From positions 3,162,001 through 3,226,000 of the forward strand of contig JANCRA010000040.1 of assembly GCA_024362935.1 (NCBI GenBank): 64,000 nucleotides of DNA, given 5' to 3'. How positions within the stretch are numbered: the stretch's first letter is position 1; every line of letters begins with the position of its first letter. The notes beneath the pieces were generated by a model that saw nothing but the letters and a program-made list of their open reading frames with translations, was not told the DNA's origin and searched no databases. The stretch is from Setophaga petechia. Lineage: Eukaryota; Chordata; Aves; Passeriformes; Parulidae. Of the stretch, positions 47,304-60,185 are shown one piece after another. The translations under genes and the position numbers were made by a program.

Positions 47304-50300
47304 GCAAGTCTTTTTAAAAGACACATTATCTGAAAATGATGTTGCTAACAGAGTTAATAGAACCATATAATTACTCAGACTCCACAGAAAATCATATCCA
47401 CAAAAGGATTCCAAAGCAGTTTTCAGGAAACATCTTCCATGGTGTTATACACCAGTCTTTAAATCCTCCACAATGCTTCAAAAAATTCAGTGGTGTAAAA
47501 CTACAAATAAAACATTTACATAAGAAGAGAGACTCTAACTTGACGATTTTTTGCAAATCTGAGGGTCTTACATCCCTATCAATAACCTCTCAGTCTTACA
47601 GACTCTGCTGTCAATGTCCTTTACACCCTGACATGAGGTGGGAGGAAATGTAAAGAGTGTTGGCTCTTCAGTTCTCTGCTCTTTCAGTTTTTTCTCTGGA
47701 ACTTGCAAGTATGAAAGTCCTATAAAATAATCATAAAAGAGAAAGAATCTGTCATGTTCTGCCCCATGATCTTCCTCCACTCATAGGGGGCTGTATTGGG
47801 TGCTTTGCCTTCTGATTTATATCATTTTCTAAACACAGAAGTGTCCAAAGTAGTTTCTGATGTTATAATGGAAAGTCCAGGTCTCAATAGGATGGCAGAA
47901 TACATTTTGGCCCTTGGTTTCTTGAGTAAACAAATTTTTAAAACGTATATCTGACTATTATGCCAGGTTTTGTCAAACTGTTCTTTCTGATCACATCCTT
48001 CTTCCCTAGAGATACTCTGAAATCTGAATTCAGTAAAAAGTTTAAAATGCAATAACTAGATTATTTAAAATAGCCTTTTGCTTTTAAAAAAGTATTTTTC
48101 ATCTTAAAAATGACATCAGAAATGCAAGGGAAAACATCCCAACTAGGATTGAACAAAATACTTCATCTGACTCAGACATTAGTTTTAGAATTTGTCTTCG
48201 GGAGACAACGAACTGACAATATCAGGTATTCAGAAACCTTTCTCTGTGCTCATCCTCAGTGTATTTGGACGCTCAGTATTGCCATTGTTTTTATTTGTTT
48301 GTTTGTTTGTTTTTTCCCAAATAGAAATGAGGAGGAGGGAAGTGGAGCTGGAAAGTTCAGACTGTTCTATTGGTTCCTCATTTCTTTTACTCTTATTACT
48401 TTCTGTTGTGCAATCCCTTTGAAAATAATGAAAATGTGTTTCCTCACTTCCAACCAGGGCATTTTATCTAATTGAAAGCAACCAGCAGGTGGTTCTTGTA
48501 AAATCTCATTAGCCTATGATTGGTTTTGACTCCTCTTTGAAGGAATGCTGCATTACCTTGCAACTGGAAATACACCCTGTGTATAGGTTAATTGTCATGG
48601 ATTAGAATATAGGGAACACTAAGATTTTCAACGCTAAGATTTTATTTTTTAAAAGAGAGGATATTTTAGCAACCAAAGATAATTTTATTGTCTTACTTGC
48701 AAAGTGTGTTGCAACCTTGGTACAAAAAACAGTTTCCATTGGTGACACAGCCACTGAGCAAATTTCTAAAAACTCTGTCTGTGTCAGAACAGGGAGATGA
48801 AGATCACTCTGGTGTATCTGATCACGTGCCAAAGGGCAACTTTGTAATTCCAAGGAAAGTAGCCAAGAAGAAGAGAGAAAGAAAACGAGACATCTACTTG
48901 GGCAATGATGTGGAGAGAAGAAATGTACTCCTATTCAGTTGCTCTTCAGTGTCTGCTCCTCGGTTGTTTCTTGCTCTTTTTAAAGCTGTGGAAATCTTAA
49001 CCTGCTGGCATCATTCCTTACTAGGGATCCACTTCTGAGAGATCAAAAAATCTGTGTGGGTGTGGTATGACCCTGAAAATCCTCGGAGCACTTCTAGAAG
49101 ATTGCTCAGGTCAAAATTGTGGCATTTAATTACATTGGTACTTATAATACACACTCTGAAGGAAATACTCAAAGTGTCTTGCTTTAATTTAAATGTAGGG
49201 GGCTGCTTTTAGCCTGAAAGTATTGAGAAGAGTTATTTTTATGATTTTCTCAGAGCGATTACTATGAATGTATGACCTACAAGAGTAGTTATTTTCTAGT
49301 GTTCTTTTTCATATGTATTTATATTCTGACTTGTAGATGTTGTATATCTCCTAAAGCTTTCAAGAGATACTATGTGCATTTACATAAACAAATGCATATT
49401 CATGATATCATAGAAAAATATATAAAAATTGTGACATAACGTACAACTGTCAGTGCAATGTTTATGTTCTGGCTTTTCCTCATGCATAAAAAATGAAACG
49501 TGCAAGTAAGCAAGGGAAGACTTCTCAAAGAACAAAGAACCAGAATAAGCATGGCTGCACTTCTCAGCTCATGTCCAAATTGGCAGAAAGAAGAATATTC
49601 CAATAGTCAAGGCATTCTGGGTCAGGAGGAAAACACTGTTTGCAGAAAAAATTATCAAAATTCAACATACAACACAAATCATTCTTTAACATCAATGAGT
49701 TTCCTATTGGCTGATGGTGTTTTTGTTTTCCAAAACATTTAATTGTATCACCTGAGGGACTAGCTTTCTGTTGTATTGTTGAGTTTTGCTTCTGCTTTTT
49801 TCTACCTTTGGTAAAACAGATTCTCAATTAAAGATAACAACTGGGTATATAATGTGATTTTCATAGTCTGTTATCTGTTAAGAATGACAAGAATTTCACT
49901 TCTCAGCATTCCCTCTAGGTCCATAAAATAGTATGACCCTGAAATAATTCTTATAAGGTTTCCCCTCTGAAAAATAACCACAGTCTAATATGCTCTCTTG
50001 TGTTAAGGAAATAGTGAATCTATGTGCTTTAGTTTCTCCTTCCTTTTTAGTCTAAGGTGAAAGATATATCAGGAAAATCATTCTAGGTCTGTCTCCAGGG
50101 CTTTTGAAATCTGTTTCCCAATTCTGGGAACTAAAGAATTAATTTTTGGACAATGAGAACAGCAGAGCAGAGTACCTCATCTAGTCTTTACAGCTCCATC
50201 ACCAGATTTGGAAGTTATTTGCAAAATAATCACAGAAAAGGTGATTTCAAGGAGTGAGGCTTTATTATCGGTGTTTCATTTGTTATTTCAAGTGTTTTGG

Positions 50301-52383
50301 CATATTGTGGTGCTTTTTTTACCACATGAGAATGATAACCACTTCTCTGCTGTGTAAACAAGAAAATGCAGATATTTTTGTTAAAAAAAAGCAACCCCCA
50401 AAAAGGGTGCAGTAACATAGCTAAAAATTTTGGGGATGCCTAGTTAGTTGTTTGTCTGTAATGCTGCACCTTTGTATGTGTGCCTAGCACATCTGCATCT
50501 CAGAGTCTCAGAGCAGTTGGAGTGAAAAACCCCAAGAGGTGATAAAATGGAAGTATAAAATATGTCTTGAGTACTGAGCTGAACCAGGAAAGAAAATGAG
50601 ATGTTTTAAAAGAGGTACATGGCTGATGAAAAAGAAGTCTCGTACCAGCAACCCAGACTGTACTTAGGCCAGGCAAATACTTAAGATGACTTTGTATCAG
50701 ATACAGAGAAATGTAGGCAATAGCTTCAAGATAATGGCTTTCTGAGACTCAGAGCTAGTCTAGTCTTTAAATTTTTTTTTTTACTATTTAAGGTGTGCCT
50801 GCAATCCAGAATTCTTACACCCAGTCTATTAAAACTCTTCTGTATCAAAGCTATAGCTTCAGTAACATGGAGGCAAGCAGAAGCATTATGGCAAATGTGA
50901 AACAACTCCAGAGAGGTTCAAACCAATGAAGACAGAGGCCACACAAAGATGCAAATGAAATACCAAGAGAAAAAAATCTCTTGAAGCTCAGTTTTGCTGC
51001 TTTTCCTTGTGGAAGACATTCAGCAAATGAGAAGGGTCCCACAGCATTTTGGGCTGATCCTGTTTTCAGGAGTCAATCACTTAAAACTATATGGCAGATC
51101 TGATTATTCTGATTGACAAGTAATTGTGACTGGAGTAGCAGCAGGAACACTGTAGTATTACACCTCAGGTTTTATAAAAGGAATGACTAAATGACTCACT
51201 GGGATGATTTAGTCACAGATGTTACTCCCATCCAAACTGACAGTAAAAGACTACCTTGGTCTGCTATTGTGTTTACAGGAACATCTTCACTGTGGTCTAG
51301 AGATGGAGGTGTGGATAATGTGCCTGCATATGTACACTTGGACTACAGAACCTCTGGCAGCTGGACTCAACAGGTCTGATGCTGCTGAGAACTGCATCCA
51401 TCCCCATCTCCCAAAACTGCTATGCCTCAGCATCAGTGCCTCTTGACACAGTGCAGGATAGAAGGGTATCACTGGCCTGATGCTAATTGCTGCTGTTGCT
51501 GATTCTGGACTGTCATGTATGTCATATACAAGGAAAATAAACAAACACAACTTTCACTGGCCTAATCATATTGATAAGGAAAATTCTACCTCAGTTTCTC
51601 TGTACTGCTCCTCAGGGAGTAGTACAGTGCTTTCATACATTAGTAATATGTTCAGATTGACTCAGAGGAGTAGCTGATAAAATGCTGGAAGAATTACAAC
51701 AGTTATATATAGTAAATCCAAAGAAATATATATTGATTTTCATTCATACAAAATTTGAAATCTCCCTCAATTTGCTAAAACTATTATCCTGTTAGACCTG
51801 TCAAAGCATGCATAATCTGGAAAACATCATCCTTATAAAATGATTGCTATGCACAGGTTAATAATGATTCTTAGAACCCTTAACTTTGTGCCTAGTGGAA
51901 ATTACTTTGAATAATTTCTGGAGAGCTTCATGAGGATGCTATTGACTTGAGGAAAGGTTAAAAATGCCAGGATCTTAAACAATAAAAATAACTGAATCAT
52001 TTAGTGCATGGAAGTATACATGACACAAGATCTGAAATGATCAGTGTTGTTTTAAAGAATTTGGTAGCAACTAATTGACTTCATGTTTTTTCTCTCAAAA
52101 AGCTGTTCAAATAATAACAAAACTGTGTTTTAACTGACGTTTGGGTTAAGTTTAAGAAGTACCAGTAATGAATGTTTTGATTTTGAAAGATACTGAAAAG
52201 TGGAGAGGGGGCAGGGGGCATGGCAAAAGTGATGCAGATGAATCTTCTATGCAGAAAAAAAACCACCCAGGTATTGCTTTGCTTTTCTGCTCATTGTTAT
52301 ATTGTCTTCTTGATGTTTACAGATTTTTTTTATCTTTTCCTCGTTTTTGTAGGAATTTGAGTTAAGCTGTTGAGCTGCGACTA
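47304..52383. other. Unassigned AT-rich DNA
   Basis: About 5 kb without a supportable gene. It contains a (TTTG)n run at 48294-48311. The frames of 116 codons (48688-49038) and 121 codons (48110-48475) have no recognised domain; the second crosses the TTTG run. No transposon was identified. Confidence 0.6.
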
Positions 52384-52590
52384 TCTTCTCTTCTCTTCTC
52401 TTCTCTTCTCTTCTCTTCTCTTCTCTTCTCTTCTCTTCTCTTCTCTTCTCTCTCTTCTCTACTCTCTCTCTCTTCTCTTCTCTTTTCTTCTCTTCTCTTC
52501 TCTTCTCTTCTCTTCTCTTCTCTTCTCTTCTCTTCTCTTCTCTTCTCTTCTCTTCTCTTCTCTTCTCTTCTCTTCTCTTCTCTTCTCTTT
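52384..52590. repeat. 207-bp pyrimidine array, (TTCTC)n
   Basis: The plus strand is all C/T for 207 bases apart from one A at 52461. Most of it is a perfect TTCTC pentamer; the middle (about 52449-52494) is an irregular CT section. The pentamer read in triplets gives an LFSSL repeat on the plus strand, which is not a protein. A mirror-like homopurine/homopyrimidine tract of this size is prone to triplex (H-DNA) formation and length instability. Confidence 0.97.
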
Positions 52591-54837
52591 ATAAAGAGCC
52601 ATTTCCCCCCTTTTTTGTTTACTTTAGCATTTCATTTATTCTCCATTAGGTTTTCATAATAATTGCTTTTAGCTCTCGGGTTACTTTACTCAGTGTTCAA
52701 GTACTTTCTTATTAATTACAGTAGGCTTTCCAGTTTCAGTGAGTTATGAGTGAAAATATTTTATGAAGATATTGAGCTTTATGAAATCTGGGGCTCAGCC
52801 TGTTCTCATTCTTAAATATACACATACATAGATCTATCATCCTATATATCTATATCTATCTCTCTCTCTATGTATATCTATCGTTAAGGCTCTGTTTACA
52901 TAATTATATAAGCATAAAAAAGATAAAGATATGTTCCAAAGAAGAGCATTGCGCAAGAGTTGAGGCATCTGTATTTTCCCAGCAGTGGGCACACTTCCCT
53001 AGTTATTGTAGGTGTAATTTTAACACAACTGCTAAGAGATATGCCTTTTAGTATATTGTGGTATTGCTCTATATGGGTGTCTGAAATGTCATGGGGATGG
53101 AGAATAAATCTCAGCTCTTTTTCCACTTCCCACCTGTTCTAATCCACTTAATGCATGTAGGAATTAGTAATAGAAATCTGCTCCTTCAGTGACATATGCT
53201 TCTAAATGTTTCATTTCTAATGCTGTGGCGGGAAAAATCATTAGCTCAGTATCTTTTATATCCAAGATGCTAAAACTGTATTACTCAGATAAAAAGAAGA
53301 TCAGCTAAGAGGTGGTAGCAATTTAAGGGTAGACTAATAAAAATGTTAGTCTTCTATCTGACAGGCCATGCAAAAAGGAATTTTTCTTAGGGAAAATAGT
53401 AAATTAGAAGCTCTTTCACAAGCCAGCTTATTGCAGAATTGCCCAATGAGTTGGACCATATTTGGCTATGTTATGAGTCAGGAAGTTACCCAGGATGATT
53501 TTCAGAAAAAGATAGAGCCTCAAAATAAAAGATAGGGCAGAAGAGTATATAAGAGGAGCCTCAAATCAATGAAGATGAATATGAAGGTTTTGGCAGACCT
53601 AATATCCTGCTGCATATCAGTTATCCCCCACTACCATAAGTGAGTTTTTGGATCCTGACAGGCCTGAAGGCAGAAGAGGTCCTGAAACGGAGCAAAATTT
53701 TTTTGAGGAATACCTAGGCCAGAAGTCACTGTTACCTGGCCATACCAGATAACTAATAACTTGTTTAACATGAGATTTAATCCTGACTCAAAGAGACTAT
53801 CAAAACCCTCTATGCTACTTATAGAAACTAAGAGAATATGTACCGTGAGAAAATTAATACATGAAGGGACCCTTGTTAGCCTCTCTTATGTGCTGTTACT
53901 TGCACTTCTTGGGAGCCTTCACTGGGTGACTGAGTACATGCAGATATTTTATCTACATGTTCAGTATCCCTGAAGTTATAAGGGGTTTTGCCCATGAAGC
54001 TGATAATATTAAGACAGTTGGAAAAAGCCGTGCTAGATTTTCATGCATAATATGTATTTACTCATTATCAGAAACAATAAATCTTGGGAGGAACAGCGCC
54101 AGACGTTTTCTCCCAGCTGTCATATAATCTTTTTCCTCAAATCAATAGCACCTTATGCAGCAATGCATCAGACAGTGGGCAGTTATATTGAGTAGTTATT
54201 AAATTAGACTCTCATCCATCCACATCTATTTGTATCTCATTCTCTATCCTATTCCTTATACAGGGGTGATGGATAATGAAGCTAGGGGAGTTTTTTTTGG
54301 GATTCCCGAAGGCAGCTGGAAGCATTGCTTGGGACCATAGACTGTCTTTTCATAGGGGATGAGTAACTGGGTTTTCAGAACACTTTGAAAATTGCATGAT
54401 AAGAGTTTTGATTTGGTCCTCAGAAATAGCTAACAGAAGCTTTCTCTAATCTTCATGTTAAAGGACAGCACTGGCATCTATTAAACAGTTGTCTTACTCC
54501 AGAGATGAATCTCTAATTATTGAAAGTCAGCTCAACTGGTGATTAATTTTTTTCTGAACCATCTCAGTTTTTGGATGCTGCAAATTTGGGAGGAGCATAT
54601 CAAACAAATTTTCTTTATCTTAATGCTTACACTGTAAGTTCAGGCTTAGGATATTTGAGTAAGATCATGCTTGCAAAATCCACAAATAATCAAAGAAACA
54701 AGAGGAGAAAAAAAAAATCCAAAACCCAAACCCGCCATCTTACTTAGGTATATTTTTTTAGATGTGATATTTTATTCCTTGGGTTTTTTTTTCCTTGGAG
54801 AAATATTAAAGATTGCTTTTCATCTGAGATGTAGAAG
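52591..54837. other. Unassigned AT-rich DNA
   Basis: No gene is supported. An imperfect TATC/TCTC/TATA simple repeat lies at about 52815-52882 and an A-rich run at 54709-54718. The rest looks unique. Confidence 0.6.
52815..52882. repeat. Imperfect TATC/TA/TC simple repeat
   Basis: Mixed tatc, tata and tctc units run for about 68 bp, only ~225 bp from the TTCTC array. Confidence 0.8.
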
Positions 54838-55385
54838 TGTACTGGTTTTGGCCAGAATAGAATTAATTTTCTTCCCTAGTAGCAGGCACAGCACTGTGTT
54901 TTAGGCTTGGTATGAGAATAATGTTAGCAACAAATGGACGTGCTGTTGCTGAGCAGTGCTTACCCTAACTCAAGAACTTTTCAGTATCAAAGAGCAGGTG
55001 CACAAGAAGTGGAGAGAGGGAGAATGGTTGGGACAGCTGACTTGAACTGGCCAGAGGGATATTCCGAATCACACAGCATCACGCTCCATCTATAAACTGG
55101 GGGGAATTGCCTGGGAAGAGCTGAGCACTGCTTAGGGGATGGGCTGAGCATAAGTCAAAGAGTGATGAATAATTCCTTTGTGCTTTCTTTGTCTTTCTTG
55201 GGTTTTATTCCTCCTTGTCTTTTTCCTATAGTTGTTATTATTAGTCCTATTATTAAATTATTAAACTGTTCTTATCTCAGCACATGGGCTTTTTCTTTCT
55301 CTAGTTCTTTCCCCTGTCCCACTGTGACAGTGAAGTGAGCAAGCAGCTGTGGTACTTGGTTGCTGTCTGGGGTTAAACCATAGCA
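54838..55385 (+). mobile_element. Solo LTR, ERVL-like, 548 bp
   Basis: The element starts TGTACTGGTTTTGGCC and ends GGGGTTAAACCATAGCA, giving TG/CA termini with imperfect inverted repeats. The internal wording is that of a widespread avian ERVL-type LTR: 'aattaattttcttccctagt', 'gcaggtgcacaagaagtgg', 'gacagctgacttgaactgg', TATAAACTGGGGGG at 55091-55104 (TATA box) and ATTAAA polyadenylation signals at 55252 and 55260. Flanks are AGAAG (54833-54837) and TGAAG (55386-55390), a 5-bp duplication with one change. No internal retroviral sequence adjoins it, so it is a solo LTR. Confidence 0.9.
55091..55096 (+). promoter_or_regulatory. LTR TATA box
   Basis: TATAAA lies about 250 bp into the 548-bp LTR and is followed by ctgggggga, as in the usual form of this LTR family. 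The ATTAAA signals downstream fit a U3-R-U5 order in plus orientation. Confidence 0.55.
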
Positions 55386-56544
55386 TGAAGAGAAAAAAAT
55401 ATTAATTTTTTTGTGGACAAATTTCTGAATTTTGTAATTGCAGAATTCAGGTGAATATTAAATTTCTTAGGACATATACTGTATGTTTTTTTGTTTGGTT
55501 TTTTTTGAGAAAGGGAAATAAATGCAGAAAAAAGTAAAATAAATATCCAGTAAGAATAAACAAATGAGGTGCATACCTTCAGGGTACTGAGTATCCTCCA
55601 CATTTCAATATGAAATTATATATAGTTTGATTTATATACTCAGACCTTCCTTTAGGTTCCCAGCATCTTTCTAGACCAGAGATATTCCTTGAGCTGTGAA
55701 AGGTAGGAAATACATATCAAGAAATCATAAAAAGATTAAAGGCATAGAAAATATCAACCTTTTTTCTCAAAATATTTGTGAATCCTAGAATTTAATAGAA
55801 CGCTGACTGTAATCCATCTTTAACAGTTCAGACCATAAAACAAAATAGCCATCAAAATCATATAAGGAAACAATAGATATGAGGGAAAATTACAGATTGC
55901 TCTCAGGGTCAAATCCCTGACTAAAATGCAATAGATCCAGTGAGTTAAGAGAGTGACCATGATTTACAATGTCCAATGATTTGCCCTCTATGTCTTGCAC
56001 TCTGACCTTCACTAATGCCTGGAACCATTGATTCTCTTTTTTCTCTGAGATACTGATTTCAGAGGGGAATTGTACCCATGAAAGCGGGGCAGAAAAGGGG
56101 CCTTCCAATTTGAGTTGCCATTTCCCAGATGTGGGAGTGCAGTATATTAATCAGGACAATCAATAGTCCCCTGACCCTCAATGCATCCCACTCAACAAAA
56201 AGACATCACCTCTACTTTTGATTAATCAGTGCCAAGGATCCATTTCTGAAATAAATCCCTCAGAGAAATAGTTATACCAAGCAGATTTAGGGCCTGATTT
56301 GCACTCCATTTGGGACAGGTTTTAGATGAGGATGTTCTTTTTAATACTTGAGAGTCTTGAAGCCCAAGAGAATATTTCCATTGTATACAATGAGATGTAT
56401 GGGGCTGTCCCTTCAAGGATCTTCTCTCAATCCATTTGTCACTCAGTCTGCACTGATAGGGGTGATTGTGTTGACTCAGACATGGGACCTTGCATGTGGT
56501 GTAATCATCAGCACCAGTAAAGACTGGGTGATGAAGACACTGAG
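55386..56544. other. Unassigned AT-rich DNA
   Basis: No gene or transposon is recognised. It contains short T and A runs and scattered small open frames. Confidence 0.6.
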
Positions 56545-56668
56545 AACAGCTCTGGGAAGAAGGGTTTGGGGTTACTGATGGATGACAAACTGGACATGAG
56601 CCAGAAATGTGCGCTCACAGGTCCAGAAATCCATCCTGTGCTGCATGAAAAGAAGCATGGCCATTAGG
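56545..56668 (+). mobile_element. CR1 LINE internal fragment (ORF2 C-terminal region)
   Basis: The segment 'aagaagggtttggggttact' then 'gatggatgacaaactggaca' then 'tgagccagaaatgtgcgctc' encodes LGxLxDDKLDMSQKCAL, the CR1 ORF2 C-terminal wording (LGVLVDEKLDMSQQCAL). It is followed by the 'aaaagaagcatggcc' (KRSVA) region. The 3' end of CR1 is absent, which is unusual for a 5'-truncation product and implies later deletion. Confidence 0.8.
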
Positions 56669-57071
56669 TTTGGAATTCAAAGTTTTGAATGATGGATGTG
56701 TTCAGGATGAAGGCTTGCACAGCAGTCAGCACTTGCCAGCTTTTGCCTTGTTACCTACACAATGAATCAACTTAATGAGAGAAGGTAAAGTTCAGCATTA
56801 CAACAAATGCTTTCATACGCCACTTCTGAAACCTGCCCTATTACTCATTTAAGGTGGCAAACTCGTTTTCTCCCAAAGACTCACAGAGAAAGAATTTAAT
56901 TTTCTCCTTCTTCAATGTTCTTCTTTTAAGCCTATAGGTAACCTTAATGTCAATGGATATTTTAGAGTTCTTCCTGATCTTAATGAATCCGCCAACCAAG
57001 GAGGATGTGAGTAATAAAAATATAACAAGTTTAGCTCCTGGTATGGCTGAGGTTTTAGGATTTAATATCAA

Positions 57072-57117
57072 TTTTGTTGTTGTTGTTGTTTTTGTTTTTG
57101 TTTTTTTTTTTTTTTTG
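57072..57117. repeat. (GTT)n / T-rich microsatellite
   Basis: Five GTT units grade into GTTTTT units and a run of 17 T. The minus strand reads as a Lys/Thr-rich frame here, an artefact of the repeat. Confidence 0.9.
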
Positions 57118-57237
57118 TTACAAGCACTTCTGCACATTAGGAAGCAACAGAATGTTAATACAGATGTCATTATCAGTACCAGACTGACTAATTTTGGCAC
57201 AAAATGAAACAAAATTTGGGTAAAATGGCTATACAAT

Positions 57238-57275
57238 CCCCCCGCCCCCTTTTTTTTTTTTTTTTCTTTTCTTGT
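57238..57275. repeat. C-run to T-run pyrimidine tract
   Basis: CCCCCC-G-CCCCC passes directly into a run of about 16 T and then mixed C/T. Apart from one G it is all pyrimidine. Confidence 0.85.
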
Positions 57276-58182
57276 CTAAAATTTTTGCATGAGAATGAAG
57301 CCTGGTCAGTTAAGTAATCCCAGTGTCATGTGATAGAATAAATGAGACTTTTTATTGTGTGTGTGCATTCAGCTAATGATTGCTGGAGTAAAGAACAGGA
57401 AGCAGAATTACAGCATGCTGTTGCAAAAATTAGTTTTTCTGTGAATTTCCCTGGTTCAAGTGAAGAATGTATGCTTCAGTCCTTGTGCAGAACAGTTTCT
57501 GTATTCATTTTAACTAGCTCTGCAAGAAAATGCCAGTATATTGAGGTGCCCCAATTAAATTTTGTTGATGCAGTGAACTTCTTTATGGCTGAGCAGTGCC
57601 ACTGCTGGCAATTAGACTAACAGCATAGCATACATCACTCAGAAATAATCAGTTGACTTTTGCATGGCAATATGAGGGAATTTCAGATATTAAGTACTAA
57701 GATGTTATTCCAAACAACCCTTTCTCAATTATTCCACAAGTTTTCAAAGAAGATGCCCATCCTCATTCATTTTAATAAACGAAGTGAAGGAACTCTATTA
57801 GAATTTTTTATTATATGCAAAAAAAAAGTAGAAATCATGTAAGCAGATGTTATAGAAATAATGGATATGCTTATCTAGAGAGTACAAGAAAAGACATAAG
57901 AAAAACAACTTCCCTTCTCCTCACCCCTGAAAAAAAAGGAAATGACATTTTGAAAAATATATTGCTTAGCAGGTCAGTTCCATGCATTCAGTGACCCTAA
58001 TTCCATGTAGATACTGTGCTGGCTTAGATAAGACTTAATGGCTTTAGGCTGATGTGCTCAAGGTGATAGGAAGATCAAGAGAGGATAGGAAAATGAGAGG
58101 GAAAAAGGAGAGGCTTTCTTATGTTTTGATAAAGGGAGATCAAAAGAACAAGTCCTATTTGTGGTTGTCAGACTATCCTGTG

Positions 58183-58205
58183 CCTGGCAAGCAAGGTTTG
58201 CCAGG
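58183..58205. repeat. Short perfect inverted repeat
   Basis: CCTGGCAA (58183-58190) and TTGCCAGG (58198-58205) form an 8-bp stem with a 7-base loop. The left arm with its loop start (CCTGGCAAGCAAG) recurs at 58413-58425. Confidence 0.65.
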
Positions 58206-58217
58206 TCTCTGATCCGA

Positions 58218-58265
58218 ATGAGTAACAGCTATGTTTGTATAATGAGTAACAACAATGTTTGTATA
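58218..58265. repeat. Two-copy 24-bp tandem repeat
   Basis: The unit at 58218-58241 (atgagtaacagctatgtttg, then tata) is repeated at 58242-58265 with two substitutions. It begins 13 bp after a short hairpin. Confidence 0.85.
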
Positions 58266-60185
58266 TGGTATTACAATCCTTGCTAATATTACTGGTTTTT
58301 TTTAAACTCAGGGTGGAATTGGACAAACTCCTGACTTGTTTTAGTAATTCTCCTATGTTTCTTTTTATACATGAAAACTGCAACCTTTCTCTCACTCCCA
58401 TCTCAGTGTTGTCCTGGCAAGCAAGATATTATGAAAGATTTTGGGAAAAGCTTTCTAGGGAAACTAGGTCCCTCTTGGCTCAAAACCACAGTGCCTAGTA
58501 CATCATTAGGTTAGTTATCTGGGCTAGTGTTCCAACAATTAATTTAACCAGTAAATAGTGTACCTGTAGGTGATACTCAGGATGCTGCATTTTGTGGGAC
58601 AAACACTTTGCTCTCCTGCCGCAGAAATGGTCCCTCTGGAACTGGGGGCTGTCCATGGGAGACCCCCTGTGGACAGGCACATTTTAGGCAAGGAGCAGTG
58701 TTTCAGAACATGGCACTTGGTGATCCTCAGCTTCGGTGACCAGAAAACCTCAGAAGAACAATTACCATTCACATGCTTTAGGTATTTGGTGAGAAAGAGC
58801 AAGATTGATGCTGCTTAATTTTAGTCACTAATGATGCAGTCATTCCAGAAGAAACTGCTGTTGTTTGGCCACCTGCCTTTAATATCTGTTTCAGTGAGGT
58901 GATAGTGACTTAAAGGAGCTTATTTCTCTTTTCTGACTATAAAGGAAATCAAGATGACTGGGCTAGCTCTAAATGCATTACTGATTTACACATTTGGTTA
59001 GATGGATTGTGCCCTAAATTTTTCAGAAAGTCTACATTTGAATGCACAGATATCCCACAAAATCTATTAATCAGCTCATCAATGTCTCTTTCTTCTTTTT
59101 AGAATCATCAGACTGTGTTAGAATTACATCTGAAATAGCAGTAGAGTTTGAATTGCAACTTTCAGCTGACTCATGACATTCAGAGATTTGATTCTGCTGA
59201 TGAAACCTTTGTATTTAAGTGAATGTATCATTAGAAGTAGAAACTATCACAGCCTCAAACTTTCTCATTCAAAGCAGACCTAAAGCTGGAAGACGTGCTG
59301 AACTGTGCTTGAACAGCATTGATGCATTGGCAGATTTTATGTTCTTTGAGGGCTTTTTACACTTTTCCTTGCTCTAAAGTCCTCATTTGATTTTTTCCTA
59401 AGCTGAGTTAACTGAATCTCTGCCAAGCCTAGAGGATCTCTGGTTTTCTGGGCTGTGCTTGTGTTATTCTTGATTCATATGAAGAGAACTTCACTGCCTT
59501 ACTATAGTAGCAAGGAGGGCAAGAGCTGTCACTGAAGGGCACATCTGTGCTGTGTGCTGCATGTATGGACAGCTTTGATTCAGACACAGGAGTCAGTTTC
59601 ACCTCAGGACTCTTGTGCTCTGTGGGGTCTGGTTTATCCCACTTTTTTCTCTGCTGAGGAATCTTCAATCTGCTTCTTTAGGATAGCAGATGTTATCTGC
59701 TGCCTGTTATCTCCCACTATCTGCAAAATATGAATCTGCTTTCTATGTTTCATGGATGTCTACACACCAGCATACCTCTGGACAAGGTGGACAACATTAC
59801 ATGTGGCAAAGCATCTATCTCACAAATTATATATCCAGGAAGCAAATGGTGTTTTCTTTTCTCTATCACCCTATGTCTGCAACCAGCCTCTCCTCTTCAC
59901 TTTGACTTGTGTCCCTATCCAGATATACCTCTTCCAAAAGCACTGATTTCAGGAAACATAAATCACCTCAAACCTGTAAATGAGAACTAGCTATTTTTCT
60001 GTGTTGGGTTTTTAATGACATAAAGTTTTCCAGAACATTTTCTTCTTTAGTAATGGCATATATTTTCCTATTAGTAAATAGGTCACTGGTGAAACTGAAG
60101 TGTGAAGGCAGACCAAGTTTTGCTCATTCCTTTCTATCTTGTACTGGTACATTTGACAGTCCTTGAAACAGTTTCTGACACTGCA

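Larger units (their letters stand above)
56669..60185. other. Unassigned AT-rich DNA with T-rich tracts
   Basis: No gene is supported. Simple repeats occur at 57072-57117 and 57238-57275, and a hairpin plus tandem 24-mer at 58183-58265. A 92-codon plus frame (57342-57620) has no convincing domain. Confidence 0.6.

Noticed and set aside
48110..48475. 121-codon plus-strand frame with a hydrophobic stretch
   Set aside because: The hydrophobic part is the TTTG repeat read as Phe/Val/Cys/Leu. No gene context.
52370..52594. Repetitive LFSSL protein frame
   Set aside because: It is a direct translation of the TTCTC array.
56841..57236. 131-codon minus-strand open frame with Lys/Thr runs
   Set aside because: It crosses the GTT/T microsatellite at 57072-57117; the Lys/Thr run is the repeat translated. 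Nothing else resembles a protein family.
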